Below the pieces are notes generated by a model, which was not told where the DNA came from, did no database searches, and saw only the letters and a program-made list of their open reading frames with translations. Below are positions 55,652 to 63,823 of a stretch of 64,000 nucleotides of DNA, piece after piece; position 1 is the first letter of the stretch; each line of letters starts with the position of its first letter. The stretch is from Mycobacterium sp. shizuoka-1 (lineage in GTDB: Bacteria > Actinomycetota > Actinomycetes > Mycobacteriales > Mycobacteriaceae). The stretch is taken from NCBI RefSeq assembly GCF_002723835.1, contig NZ_BEWG01000007.1, positions 62,001 to 126,000 of the forward strand, given 5' to 3'. A program made the position numbers and the translations under genes.

Positions 55652-56896
55652 ATGCCAGCAGCACAAGGACCCGGCCCGAATCGTCGGCAGTTCCTGCAGC
55701 GGGCCGCCCTGCTGGCCGCGGGAACTCCCGCGCTCGTGGCGTTTCTTGATGCGTGTTCCAAAGGGGGACAGTCGAGTTCGGCGCCAACCCTGAAGATAGC
55801 GTCACCGCAGAACCCGGTGAAGTGGGATATTCCCGGCGACAACAAGCCCATCGCCGACGGCCTGGCTCCCGAGAAGGGGGCCACCCTGCAGCTCTACAGC
55901 TACGCCGACTACATCGCTCCCGACGCGATCAAGTCGTTCGAGGAGAAGTACGCGACCAAAGTCGCGGTCTCGACGTTCAACGACACCGACGAAGCGTTGA
56001 CCAAGATCCGTGGCGGCAACGTCGACTACGACCTGTTCTTCCCGAGCTACGACCAGATCAGCCGGCTGGTGACCGGTGGGCTGATACGGCCGCTGAACCA
56101 TAGCTACATCACCAACATCAGCAATGTCTGGCCGTTCTTCACCAACCCCTGGTACGACCAGGAGTGGCGGTTCACGGTGCCCTACACCGTGTACACCACC
56201 GGCATCGGCTGGCGTGCCGACCAGGTACCGGCAGACATCGGCGGGCTGAAGAATCCTTATGAGGCGCTGTGGGATCCGGCCTACAAGAACAAGACGGCCG
56301 TGATCGACGACTGGCACACCGCGATGGCGATGGTGCTGCTGAAGCTCGGCATCACCGACGTCAACACCTCCTCGGCCGACGACCTGAAGAAGCTTGGCGA
56401 CCAACTGACCGCCCTGGTCGCCGCGACCTCGCCGAAGGTCACCGTCACGATGTACAGCGACCTGCCCGCCGGCCAGATCGGGGTGTCGCAGATGTGGTCC
56501 GGCGACATCATCAACGCCGTCAACTACCTGCCGGAGGGCACCGGCCCGGAGATCCTGCGCTACTGGTTCCCCTCCGACGGCAAGGGACTGGTCGACAACG
56601 ACCTGATCGTGCTGCTGCGCGGCGGCAAGAACCCAGTGTTGGGCCATCTGTTCCTCAACCACATGCTCGAGACCGAAGTCGCCAAGCAGAACTTCCAGCA
56701 GATCGGCTATCAGCCGCCGCAGGTGTCGCTCAACCCGGATTCGCTGGTCAGTGACGGGCTGGTCCCGGAGAATCTCAAGAGCGCGATCGTGCGTCCGGAG
56801 TACTTCGATGTCGGCTACCGGCTGCTGGAGCTGGATGCCGCCAATGACGCTGCCTGGCACAACGTCTGGCGCGCCTTCAAGGCCGGGGGATCCTGA
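55652..56896 (+). CDS. Polyamine-type substrate-binding protein (PotD-like)
   Basis: The 414-residue protein starts at ATG 55652 behind CGGAGG. Its N-terminus has a twin-arginine motif (NRRQFLQ) followed by a lipobox ending at LDAC, so it is probably exported by Tat and lipid-anchored. The mature part is a PotD/spermidine-binding fold (LQLYSYADYIAPDAIKSFEE; NVDYDLFFPSYDQISRLV). It leads the potD-B-C-Rieske operon, directly behind operator C. The ligand is not deducible. Confidence 0.88.
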   Translation: MPAAQGPGPNRRQFLQRAALLAAGTPALVAFLDACSKGGQSSSAPTLKIASPQNPVKWDIPGDNKPIADGLAPEKGATLQLYSYADYIAPDAIKSFEEKYATKVAVSTFNDTDEALTKIRGGNVDYDLFFPSYDQISRLVTGGLIRPLNHSYITNISNVWPFFTNPWYDQEWRFTVPYTVYTTGIGWRADQVPADIGGLKNPYEALWDPAYKNKTAVIDDWHTAMAMVLLKLGITDVNTSSADDLKKLGDQLTALVAATSPKVTVTMYSDLPAGQIGVSQMWSGDIINAVNYLPEGTGPEILRYWFPSDGKGLVDNDLIVLLRGGKNPVLGHLFLNHMLETEVAKQNFQQIGYQPPQVSLNPDSLVSDGLVPENLKSAIVRPEYFDVGYRLLELDAANDAAWHNVWRAFKAGGS

Positions 56897-56901
56897 CCCC
56901 G

Positions 56902-57840
56902 GTGACTCTCGCCGAGGTCGACGTCGCAGCTCACCCGCCGCGGAAGCGGACGCGCACCAGCGGGCTGTGGCCCCTGCTGGCCATGCCCGGGGTGGTCTGG
57001 CTCGCGGTGTTCTTCCTGGCGCCGCTCTACGTCGTGCTGGCCATCGTCTTCGGACAGGTCGACCCGATCTTCCGCACTCCGATCCCGGTCTGGAATCCGT
57101 TGGAGTGGGACCCTTCTCAGTTCACCTACGTCCTGACCCACATCGTCGGGGAGAACGGGGTGTTCGGCCCGGCGTTGCTGCGCACCGCCGTCTACGTGGT
57201 GCTGGCCAGCGTGCTGTGCCTGCTGATCGCGTTCCCGGTGGCGTATTACACCGCACGGCTCGCCGGTCGCTGGGCGGGAGTGTTGCTCGCCGCGTTGATC
57301 GCCCCGTTCTGGATCAGCTACATGATGCGAATGCTGGCCTGGGTCAACCTGCTTCAAGACGACGGCCTGGTGAACCGATTGTTCAGCCTGGGCGGATTGT
57401 TCGAGGTCAACGTGCACTGGCTGACCGGGCAGCCGGTGGTGGTGGTGCTCGGCCTGGTCTACGGCTATGTGCCGTACATGATCCTGCCGCTCTACGCGGG
57501 TCTGGACCGGCTACCCCAGTCGACGTTGGAGGCGGCCCGCGACCTGGGGGCCAACCGCCTCGAGTCGTTCTGGCGGGTCACGCTGCCGATGTGCCGGCCC
57601 ACGATCGTGGCCGCGATCCTGCTGACCTGCCTGCCGATGCTCGGCGACTACTTCACCTCGGACATGCTGTCGGCGTCGCCCAAGACGGCGATGGTGGGCA
57701 ACCTGATCAACGACAGCGTGCAGGCGCCGGGCCAGACCGGGCAGGCCGGCGCGTTCGTGATGCTGGTGCTGATCGTCACCGTCGTGCCGATGTTCTACTA
57801 CGTGCGGGTCACCGCGCGCGGTGACGAGGTGTCCACATGA
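56902..57840 (+). CDS. ABC permease (PotB-like)
   Basis: The 312-residue inner-membrane protein has six helices and the EAA loop TLEAARDLGANRLESFWRVTLP. It starts with GTG five bases after the potD-like stop. Its stop is separated from the potC-like gene by two 65-bp repeats that continue translational coupling. Confidence 0.88.
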   Translation: MTLAEVDVAAHPPRKRTRTSGLWPLLAMPGVVWLAVFFLAPLYVVLAIVFGQVDPIFRTPIPVWNPLEWDPSQFTYVLTHIVGENGVFGPALLRTAVYVVLASVLCLLIAFPVAYYTARLAGRWAGVLLAALIAPFWISYMMRMLAWVNLLQDDGLVNRLFSLGGLFEVNVHWLTGQPVVVVLGLVYGYVPYMILPLYAGLDRLPQSTLEAARDLGANRLESFWRVTLPMCRPTIVAAILLTCLPMLGDYFTSDMLSASPKTAMVGNLINDSVQAPGQTGQAGAFVMLVLIVTVVPMFYYVRVTARGDEVST

Positions 57841-57965
57841 GCGACGCTTGCGGAGCGAATCATGGGCGGACATGGCGCGACCGAGCCTGCGAGGTTGCGG
57901 CATGAGCGACGCTTGCGGAGCGAATCATGGGCGGACATGGCGCGGCCGAGCCTGCGAGGATGCGG
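57836..57965 (+). repeat. Tandem MIRU-like 65-bp repeat between potB- and potC-like genes
   Basis: Two head-to-tail units (57836-57900 and 57901-57965) agree at 63 of 65 positions; they differ by an A/G and a T/A change. Each unit contains a 22-codon open frame (ATG 57837 and ATG 57902). Its ATG overlaps the preceding stop (ATGA) and its TGA overlaps the next start, so the ribosome could pass from potB through both mini-frames to potC (ATG 57967). Mycobacterial interspersed repetitive units (MIRUs) have exactly this logic. I do not see another copy in the window. Confidence 0.8.
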
Positions 57966-57966
57966 C

Positions 57967-58845
57967 ATGAGGGGTCCGGTGGCGTGGTGGAAAGACCCGT
58001 GGCGACCACCCCGGGTTCTGCTGGCGGTCACCGTCGGCTATCTGGTCTGGTCGCTGCTGCCGGTGCTGATCGCGGTGATGTTTTCGTTCAACGACGGCAA
58101 GTCCCGGACCAACTGGCAGGGCTTCTCGTTCCGGTGGTACTGGGGTGACGCGACGCGATCGGTGTGGCACGACGCCTCGCTGCACACCGCGTTGTTGCAG
58201 ACGCTGAAGCTCGGCCTGATCACCACCCTGATCACCGTGCCGCTCGGTGTGCTGTTCGCGATCGGGATCGACCGCTGGCGCGGCCGATTGCCCGCCGGAG
58301 CAAACCTGCTGATGCTGGTGTCGTTCGTTGTTCCCGAGGTGCTGCTGGCCGTCGCCCTGTTGTTCGTGATGACCTCCCTGGCGCTGCCGATCGGGCTGGG
58401 CACCTCGGCGCAGGTGATCGGCCTGGTCACCTTCCAGATCGCCTATCCGGCGGTGCTGGTACGCGCCCGCCTCGCCACGATCGGCAGCCAATACGAAGAA
58501 GCGGCAATGGATTTGGGTGCTTCCCCGATCGAGGCATTGCGGCGGGTGACGGTGCCGATGCTGGTGCCGGCGATCTTCGCGAGCACGGTGCTGGTGTTCG
58601 CCGACGTCATCGACGATTTCGTGCTGGTGCGCTACCTGTCCGGCAACTCCTCGACCGAACCGGTGTCGGTGAAGATCTACAACACCGCCAGGGCGGCGCC
58701 GACTCCCGCACTCAATGCACTGGCCACCCTGCTGCTGCTGGCCGCGCTGGTCGCGGTGACCGTCGGATATCTGGTGTACCGCCGGCTCACTCGCGGCGAC
58801 GACGGCGCGCGCGGCGGTATCGCCGCCTTCGCCGGCGAGGCCTGA
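57967..58845 (+). CDS. ABC permease (PotC-like)
   Basis: The 292-residue permease has six helices and the EAA loop YEEAAMDLGASPIEALRRVTVP. ATG 57967 overlaps the stop of the second repeat frame (ATGA). With the PotA-, PotB- and PotD-like proteins it completes a four-part importer. The Rieske oxygenase gene follows 49 bp later on the same strand. Confidence 0.88.
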   Translation: MRGPVAWWKDPWRPPRVLLAVTVGYLVWSLLPVLIAVMFSFNDGKSRTNWQGFSFRWYWGDATRSVWHDASLHTALLQTLKLGLITTLITVPLGVLFAIGIDRWRGRLPAGANLLMLVSFVVPEVLLAVALLFVMTSLALPIGLGTSAQVIGLVTFQIAYPAVLVRARLATIGSQYEEAAMDLGASPIEALRRVTVPMLVPAIFASTVLVFADVIDDFVLVRYLSGNSSTEPVSVKIYNTARAAPTPALNALATLLLLAALVAVTVGYLVYRRLTRGDDGARGGIAAFAGEA

Positions 58846-58888
58846 CCTGTCGCCATCTCTGGACCGGAACCACTCCGCAGACTAGTCT

Positions 58889-58904
58889 GACTGTATGTTC
58901 AAAC
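58889..58904. promoter_or_regulatory. Degenerate amine-regulon operator at the Rieske start
   Basis: GACTGTATGTTCAAAC agrees with the core of copy B at 13 of 16 positions and overlaps the Rieske ATG (58895). A perfect palindrome CAGACTAGTCTG lies just upstream at 58878-58889. Either could be a regulator site; the assignment to the same TetR is weak. Confidence 0.35.
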
Positions 58905-60043
58905 AGACTCCGGCGCCGGTGCCTGCCGACGACCTCGCCGCCTCCCTCGCACCGTTCGGGCAGTCCCGAATGCTGCCGCGCGAGGCCTACGTGGACGCCG
59001 CGGTGTTCGAGTGGGAGAAGCGCAACATCTTCTCCGGCTGGCACTGCGTGGGCCACGCCGGTGACCTGGAGGGTGTCGGCGCGCAGAAGGCCGTCGGCTC
59101 CGGCGCCGACGGAATCCTGCTGGTGCGCGGCGAAGACGACCAGGTGCGGGCTTTCGCCAACGTGTGCCGCCACCGCGGGCACGAAATGCTGGCCTGCGGT
59201 GCCACCGCCAAACGGCGCGGCATCGTCTGCCCATACCACTCGTGGTCCTACAAGCTCGACGGCCGGCTGCGCAACGCGCCCGGATTCGACTCCACCGACG
59301 GCTTCGAACCAGCCCAGTTCGGGCTGACCGAACTGCGGCTGGTCAACTGGCACGGCTACCTGTTCGTCGACCCCAGCGGTCAGGACGCCGATTTCGACCT
59401 GCACGTCGCCGGGATGGAGGACATCGTCGGGCCCTATCGCCCAGAGGATCTCACCGTGGTCGCGCGGCACTCCTACGAGCTGGCGACCAACTGGAAAGTG
59501 ATCGTCGAGAACTACCAGGAGTGCTACCACTGCGCAGCGATCCACCCCGAGCTGTCCAAGATCAGCCCCCCGACCAGCGGCGAGAACATCGAGCTGCCGG
59601 GCGACTGGATCGGTGGCTGGATGGGCATGATCGACGAAGCCGAGACCATGTCGCTGAGCGGGCGCAGCGGCGGCGTAGCCATCAAGGGCCTGTCCGAGCA
59701 GGAGCTTCGCACCGTCATGTACCTGGTCGGATTCCCGAACCTACTGGTGAGCCTGCACCCCGACTACGTCATGACCCACCTGATGATCCCGCTGGCCGTC
59801 GACCGCACCTATGTCGAATGCGCCTGGGCTTTCCCCCAAGAAGCCTTGGCCAAGCCCGATTTCGATCCGTCCTATGCGGTGGACTTCTGGGATCTGACCA
59901 ACCGGCAGGACTGGGCGGCCTGCGAATCGGTGCAGCGGGGTCTGAGTTCGCCGCACGCCAGGCCTGGGCCGCTGGCGCCCGACGAGGACGGCGTCTACCA
60001 ATTCGTCACCCGGGTTGCCCGGGCCTACAGCGGCTCTCGCTGA
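58895..60043 (+). CDS. Rieske oxygenase, carnitine/betaine monooxygenase-like
   Basis: The 382-residue alpha subunit has the Rieske [2Fe-2S] ligands C91, H93, C112 and H115. Mononuclear iron ligands are H212 and H217. The bridging position is E209 (E-C-Y-H-x4-H), where most ring-hydroxylating oxygenases have Asp; CntA-type carnitine oxygenases have Glu with the same spacing. It probably cleaves a quaternary or N-methyl ammonium compound with O2 and NADH-derived electrons. No reductase gene is adjacent, so the electron donor is elsewhere. It follows the PotC-like gene in the operon. Confidence 0.88.
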   Translation: MFKQTPAPVPADDLAASLAPFGQSRMLPREAYVDAAVFEWEKRNIFSGWHCVGHAGDLEGVGAQKAVGSGADGILLVRGEDDQVRAFANVCRHRGHEMLACGATAKRRGIVCPYHSWSYKLDGRLRNAPGFDSTDGFEPAQFGLTELRLVNWHGYLFVDPSGQDADFDLHVAGMEDIVGPYRPEDLTVVARHSYELATNWKVIVENYQECYHCAAIHPELSKISPPTSGENIELPGDWIGGWMGMIDEAETMSLSGRSGGVAIKGLSEQELRTVMYLVGFPNLLVSLHPDYVMTHLMIPLAVDRTYVECAWAFPQEALAKPDFDPSYAVDFWDLTNRQDWAACESVQRGLSSPHARPGPLAPDEDGVYQFVTRVARAYSGSR

Positions 60044-60197
60044 ACGGCCGTCACGGTGGTAGCGTCGCGGCTGGCGCGCAGGACCGCCCGACGTCCGCTC
60101 GAAGAGGCTCAGCCTCCCTGCTGGTGACCACCGACATGTGACCGACCTCCTTCTCGGCCCGGCCTCGCGGACGCAGGGCACGTGAGAGGAGGCCGTG

Positions 60198-61421
60198 ATG
60201 GCCAGCAGCCTGCCCGACAATACGTACCTGGACCGCCTGCGCGACGACGCGCGCCGGGTGCAGCGCGGTGTGCACGCCGGTGACGCCGACGCCGTCGCCG
60301 CGGTTCGCCGTCATCACCCGCGCCCCGACATGGCCCTGGCCGCAAAGCGATTCCGCTTGCATGACGCACAACTCGTCGTGGCCCGCAGATACGGATTCAG
60401 TGGCTGGCCGGCCCTGGTGGGGTATCTGGCGATCGCCGGCAACCTCGCGGTCGACCCGGGCGGGATCGACGAGCGTTCCCTCGGTGTGGCCGATCGGTTC
60501 TGTGCGCTGGCGTCCCTGCGCTACGACCACACCGACGCCCCACCGCGGTGGCAGGCCGCGGCTGAGTTACTCGAGGCGAATCCCGATGTGCCGCAACAGC
60601 ATGTGTGGGCCGCGGCCTCGGCCGGCGACCCGGTGGCGCTGATCGGCCACCTCGACGCCAGCCCCGAGGCGGCGATCATGCCGGGTGGGCCCTTTGGCTG
60701 GGCGCCGTTGCTGTACCTGTGCTACTCGCGGGTTCCGTTGCCCCGCAACGACGATGATCTGTTGGCCGCGGCGTCGGCGTTGCTCGATGCCGGCGCCGAC
60801 CCGAACGCAGGCTATCTGTGGCGGGCGATGTCGACCCCCTTCACAGCGCTGACCGGGGTATTCGGTGAAGGGGAGCAGGGGCCGGGACGCCAACCGCGAC
60901 ACCCGCTCTGCGCGGCTCTGGCCGTACTGTTGCTGCGACGCGGTGCGCATCCCGTCGACCATCAGACGCTCTACAACCGGATGTTCCGGGCCGACGACTC
61001 GCACCTGGAGCTGCTGTTCGAGCATCACCTCGCCACCGCAGGACCGAGCCCGTGGGAACGGCGGCTGGGCGAGGCGATGGAAACGCGCGCCCAGATGTGG
61101 CAGCGCCAAATCGACTGGGCGGCCGAACACGGCTTCGCCCGACGGTTGGCGTTGTTGGCTCGCCACGGCGTCGACGTGTCCGGCGCCCGGCTCGTCGAAC
61201 CGGCGCTGCCCGACGATCCGAACACCCGCGACGCCGACGGCGCCACCGCACTGCACCACGCGGCGTGGCACGGCGACCTGGACCTGATCCGTCAGCTCCT
61301 CGATGCGGGCGCCGACCCCGCCGTCGTCGACCTCCGCCACGGTACGACCCCGCTGGGCTGGGCTGAGCACGCCTACCAGACCGAGGCCGCCGACTACCTG
61401 CGAACCCTCGGCAGGCCGTGA
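60198..61421 (+). CDS. Ankyrin-repeat protein
   Basis: The 407-residue cytosolic protein starts at ATG 60198 behind GAGAGGAGG. It has at least two clear ankyrin repeats at the C-terminus (DADGATALHHAAWHGDLDLI; LLDAGADPAVVDLRHGTTPLGWAEH) and one in the middle (ALLDAGADPNAGY). The N-terminal part (RFRLHDAQLVVARRYGFSGW) is typical of a family of actinobacterial ankyrin proteins without known function. Its stop overlaps the GTG of the next gene (GTGA), so the lipase-like gene is coupled to it. Confidence 0.8.
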   Translation: MASSLPDNTYLDRLRDDARRVQRGVHAGDADAVAAVRRHHPRPDMALAAKRFRLHDAQLVVARRYGFSGWPALVGYLAIAGNLAVDPGGIDERSLGVADRFCALASLRYDHTDAPPRWQAAAELLEANPDVPQQHVWAAASAGDPVALIGHLDASPEAAIMPGGPFGWAPLLYLCYSRVPLPRNDDDLLAAASALLDAGADPNAGYLWRAMSTPFTALTGVFGEGEQGPGRQPRHPLCAALAVLLLRRGAHPVDHQTLYNRMFRADDSHLELLFEHHLATAGPSPWERRLGEAMETRAQMWQRQIDWAAEHGFARRLALLARHGVDVSGARLVEPALPDDPNTRDADGATALHHAAWHGDLDLIRQLLDAGADPAVVDLRHGTTPLGWAEHAYQTEAADYLRTLGRP

Positions 61422-62299
61422 CCCGACGACTGGCAGACTCGCAGCTTGTGACCACCAAGCGAGCTCTGATCCTCGCCGGCGGCGGAATCGCCGGGATCGG
61501 CTGGGAGACCGGCATCTTGCGGGGGATCGCCGACGAAGCCCCGGACACCGCGCGGGCGCTGTTGGCCTCCGACGTGCTGGTCGGCACCTCGGCGGGCTCC
61601 ACCGTCGCTGCGCAGATCAGCAGCCCGGTATCGCTCGAGGACCTGTTCGAGCGGCAAACCGGCGACACCTCGTCCGAGCTCGACCCCGGCGTCGACATCG
61701 AGGCGATCACCGCGCTGTTCCTGTCCGCGATGGCGCAACCCGGTGACCTCCGCGACAAGCTCCGCCGCATCGGGACCGTCGCGCTCACCACACCGACCGT
61801 CCCCGAAGCCGCACGCCGCGCGGTCATCGAAGCCCGGCTGCCCGCACACGACTGGCCGGCACGAGACTTGCGCATCACCGCGATCGACACCGCGACCGGC
61901 GAACTGGTGGTGTTCGATTCGGCCGCCGGGGTGCAGCTGGTCGACGCGGTGGCCGCCAGCTGCGCGGTACCCGGCACCTGGCCGCCGGTGACCATCGGCT
62001 CCCGGCGCTACATGGACGGCGGCGTCAGCAGCTCGGTGCACACCGCCGTGGCCGCCGACTGCGCATCCGCCGTGGTGTTGGTTCCGGCCAGTGACACCGC
62101 GCCGTCGCCGTTCAGCAGCGGAACCGCGGCCGAGATCGCCGCCTTCGGCGCGCGGACCTTCGCCGTGTTCGCCGACGAGGCCTCGCTGGCGGCGTTCGGG
62201 CCCAACCCGCTCGACCCCCGCTGCCGCGTCCCCTCGGCGCTGGCCGGACGGGAGCAGGGCCGCCGGGTCGCCGCGGCAGTCACGGAGTTTCTGGCGTGA
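61418..62299 (+). CDS. Patatin-like phospholipase (first of a convergent pair)
   Basis: The 293-residue protein has the patatin dyad elements: oxyanion loop LAGGGIAGIGWETG, nucleophile GTSAGS (Ser) and the DGG of MDGGVSS. Patatins are Ser/Asp lipid acyl hydrolases. GTG 61418 overlaps the ankyrin stop; GTG 61448 is the other candidate start. Its last 20 bp overlap the convergent second patatin gene. Cytosolic, with no signal peptide. Confidence 0.85.
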   Translation: MTRRLADSQLVTTKRALILAGGGIAGIGWETGILRGIADEAPDTARALLASDVLVGTSAGSTVAAQISSPVSLEDLFERQTGDTSSELDPGVDIEAITALFLSAMAQPGDLRDKLRRIGTVALTTPTVPEAARRAVIEARLPAHDWPARDLRITAIDTATGELVVFDSAAGVQLVDAVAASCAVPGTWPPVTIGSRRYMDGGVSSSVHTAVAADCASAVVLVPASDTAPSPFSSGTAAEIAAFGARTFAVFADEASLAAFGPNPLDPRCRVPSALAGREQGRRVAAAVTEFLA

Positions 62300-63335
62300 T
62301 GACGATCTCCGGGCCGGCGTTGCGGTAGCCGTCGAGGGCTTTGACGGCTAGCTCGCGACCGAGATCGATCATCTCGGCGGCGCGATGGAAATCCAAACTG
62401 CGGCATGCTGTTCGGGGAACCTCGATCAGCAGGTCGGGTGGATAGGCGGCCATCTGATGGCGGGCCAGGGCAGCCTGCGCGATGTCGATGGTGCGGTTCA
62501 TCACCGCGAAGCTGCCCAACCTGGGAACGGGCGCCTCCCGCGAACTGTCGATCAGCTTGTCGTCGCTGCCGGGCTCCATGCCCTCGCCGGCATCCTCGGA
62601 TTCCGAGCTGGTGCCGAACCGGCTCAGCATCGAGCGCGCCGCGGGCGTGTCCAGGATCGACCGCGCGGCGTTGGTGTCCAGCAGACCCGAGGTACTGCGC
62701 AGCAGCCTGCCGAGCCACTCGGTGCTGGCCCGGGTGTCGGCGTCGGCCGGGGCATGCTCGGTGTCCTCGGGAGCGGGACCGGACAGGCTGACCGCGATGG
62801 TCAGGTCGGCGTTCACCGCGGCGACCGGAGCCATCGGCAGCGGATCGAGGATCCCGCCGTCGGCCAACAGCCGGCCGTCGAGCACATGCGGGGCGATCAC
62901 CCCGGGGATTGCGATCGAGGCGCGGATCGCGGCGTCCACCGGCCCCCGCTGCAGCCATACCGACTTTCCGGCGATCAGATCGGTGGCCACCGCGGTATAG
63001 GGGATCGGCAGGCTTTCGATGGTGGCCTCGCCGAGGATGTCGCGGACCGCATCGAGGATCTTCTCGGCGCGCAGCACACCCGCCGCGGTGATCGACGGGT
63101 CCAGCAGGCGAAGCACGGCGCGCTGGGTCAAAGTCTTGGCCCAGTCGGCGAATTCGTCGAGCGATCCGGCCGCGTGCAGCCCGCCGACCAGTGCGCCCAT
63201 CGACGAGCCGGCGACCCCGACGATGTCGTAGCCGCGGCTGTGCAGTTCGTCGATGACGCCGATGTGCGCATACCCGCGCGCGCCGCCACTGCCGAGCGCC
63301 AAGGCGACCCGTCCGGTGGGAGATTGTGCGGCCAT
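62280..63335 (-). CDS. Patatin-like phospholipase (RssA type)
   Basis: The 351-residue protein has LALGSGGARGYAHIGV, nucleophile GSSMGA (Ser) and ADGGILDPLP, the Ser/Asp dyad of bacterial patatins. A linker near 215-265 is Ser/Asp-rich. ATG 63335 is preceded by GGAG; ATG 63356 is in frame further up. It converges with, and overlaps, the first patatin gene, and two hairpins lie upstream of it. The paralogues share only family-level similarity. Confidence 0.87.
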   Translation of the reverse strand: MAAQSPTGRVALALGSGGARGYAHIGVIDELHSRGYDIVGVAGSSMGALVGGLHAAGSLDEFADWAKTLTQRAVLRLLDPSITAAGVLRAEKILDAVRDILGEATIESLPIPYTAVATDLIAGKSVWLQRGPVDAAIRASIAIPGVIAPHVLDGRLLADGGILDPLPMAPVAAVNADLTIAVSLSGPAPEDTEHAPADADTRASTEWLGRLLRSTSGLLDTNAARSILDTPAARSMLSRFGTSSESEDAGEGMEPGSDDKLIDSSREAPVPRLGSFAVMNRTIDIAQAALARHQMAAYPPDLLIEVPRTACRSLDFHRAAEMIDLGRELAVKALDGYRNAGPEIVITPETP

Positions 63336-63374
63336 GGCTCCATTCTGCTCACGCATGACCAGGCTTGACGCGAA

Positions 63375-63399
63375 AGGGCACCCCTTGTGGGGGTGCCCT
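63375..63399. terminator. Hairpin terminator 1 before the patatin gene
   Basis: AGGGCACCCC at 63375-63384 pairs with GGGGTGCCCT at 63390-63399 (10 bp, loop TTGTG). On the minus strand it follows the small-peptide gene and a second hairpin. Confidence 0.7.
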
Positions 63400-63405
63400 C
63401 TCGGT

Positions 63406-63431
63406 CTCGGCGCGCGTCGTCGCGCGCCGAG
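63406..63431. terminator. Hairpin terminator 2, directly after the small secreted gene
   Basis: CTCGGCGCGCG at 63406-63416 pairs perfectly with 63421-63431 (11 bp, loop TCGT). It abuts the stop of the small secreted protein gene on the minus strand, forming a tandem terminator with the previous hairpin. Confidence 0.7.
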
Positions 63432-63617
63432 CTAGTCGCGCTGGATGGCGTCGATGGTGCCCAGCTTGTCGCTGCCCACCGTGTATCCGAGCGAATCGAT
63501 TGTGGTGCTGCGGGTGTCACCGGACCCGCTAGGGGCGGCGGTCGCGGGTGCGGCCAGGCCGATGACGACCGCGCTCATCGCGGAACCCAGCAGGGTCGCG
63601 ACTGCGAACTTGGTCAT
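63432..63617 (-). CDS. Very small secreted protein
   Basis: The 61-residue precursor starts at ATG 63617 behind GAGGAAG. A signal peptide of about 29 residues (cut after ATA) leaves a mature peptide of about 30 residues. The mature part has no Cys (PSGSGDTRSTTIDSLGYTVG). Its function is unknown; short secreted peptides with 'SLGYTV' endings occur in mycobacteria. Confidence 0.65.
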   Translation of the reverse strand: MTKFAVATLLGSAMSAVVIGLAAPATAAPSGSGDTRSTTIDSLGYTVGSDKLGTIDAIQRD

Positions 63618-63823
63618 GTGGATTGCTTCCTCTGGTCGTGCTGTCATTACAGGGAAGTAAACCGCGAGGTCAGGCAATTAATTCCGATGGCAGCAACTGA
63701 GCGGCGACTGGCAGAAATCCGGCGTAAACCGTGTTGCCCCGGTCACGTCGGAGCCCGCGGTGTGACCGCGGCGGCGGTGCGGGAGTGCACTTTTGCTAGC
63801 TGTGATCGAAATACCCGGCCGCC

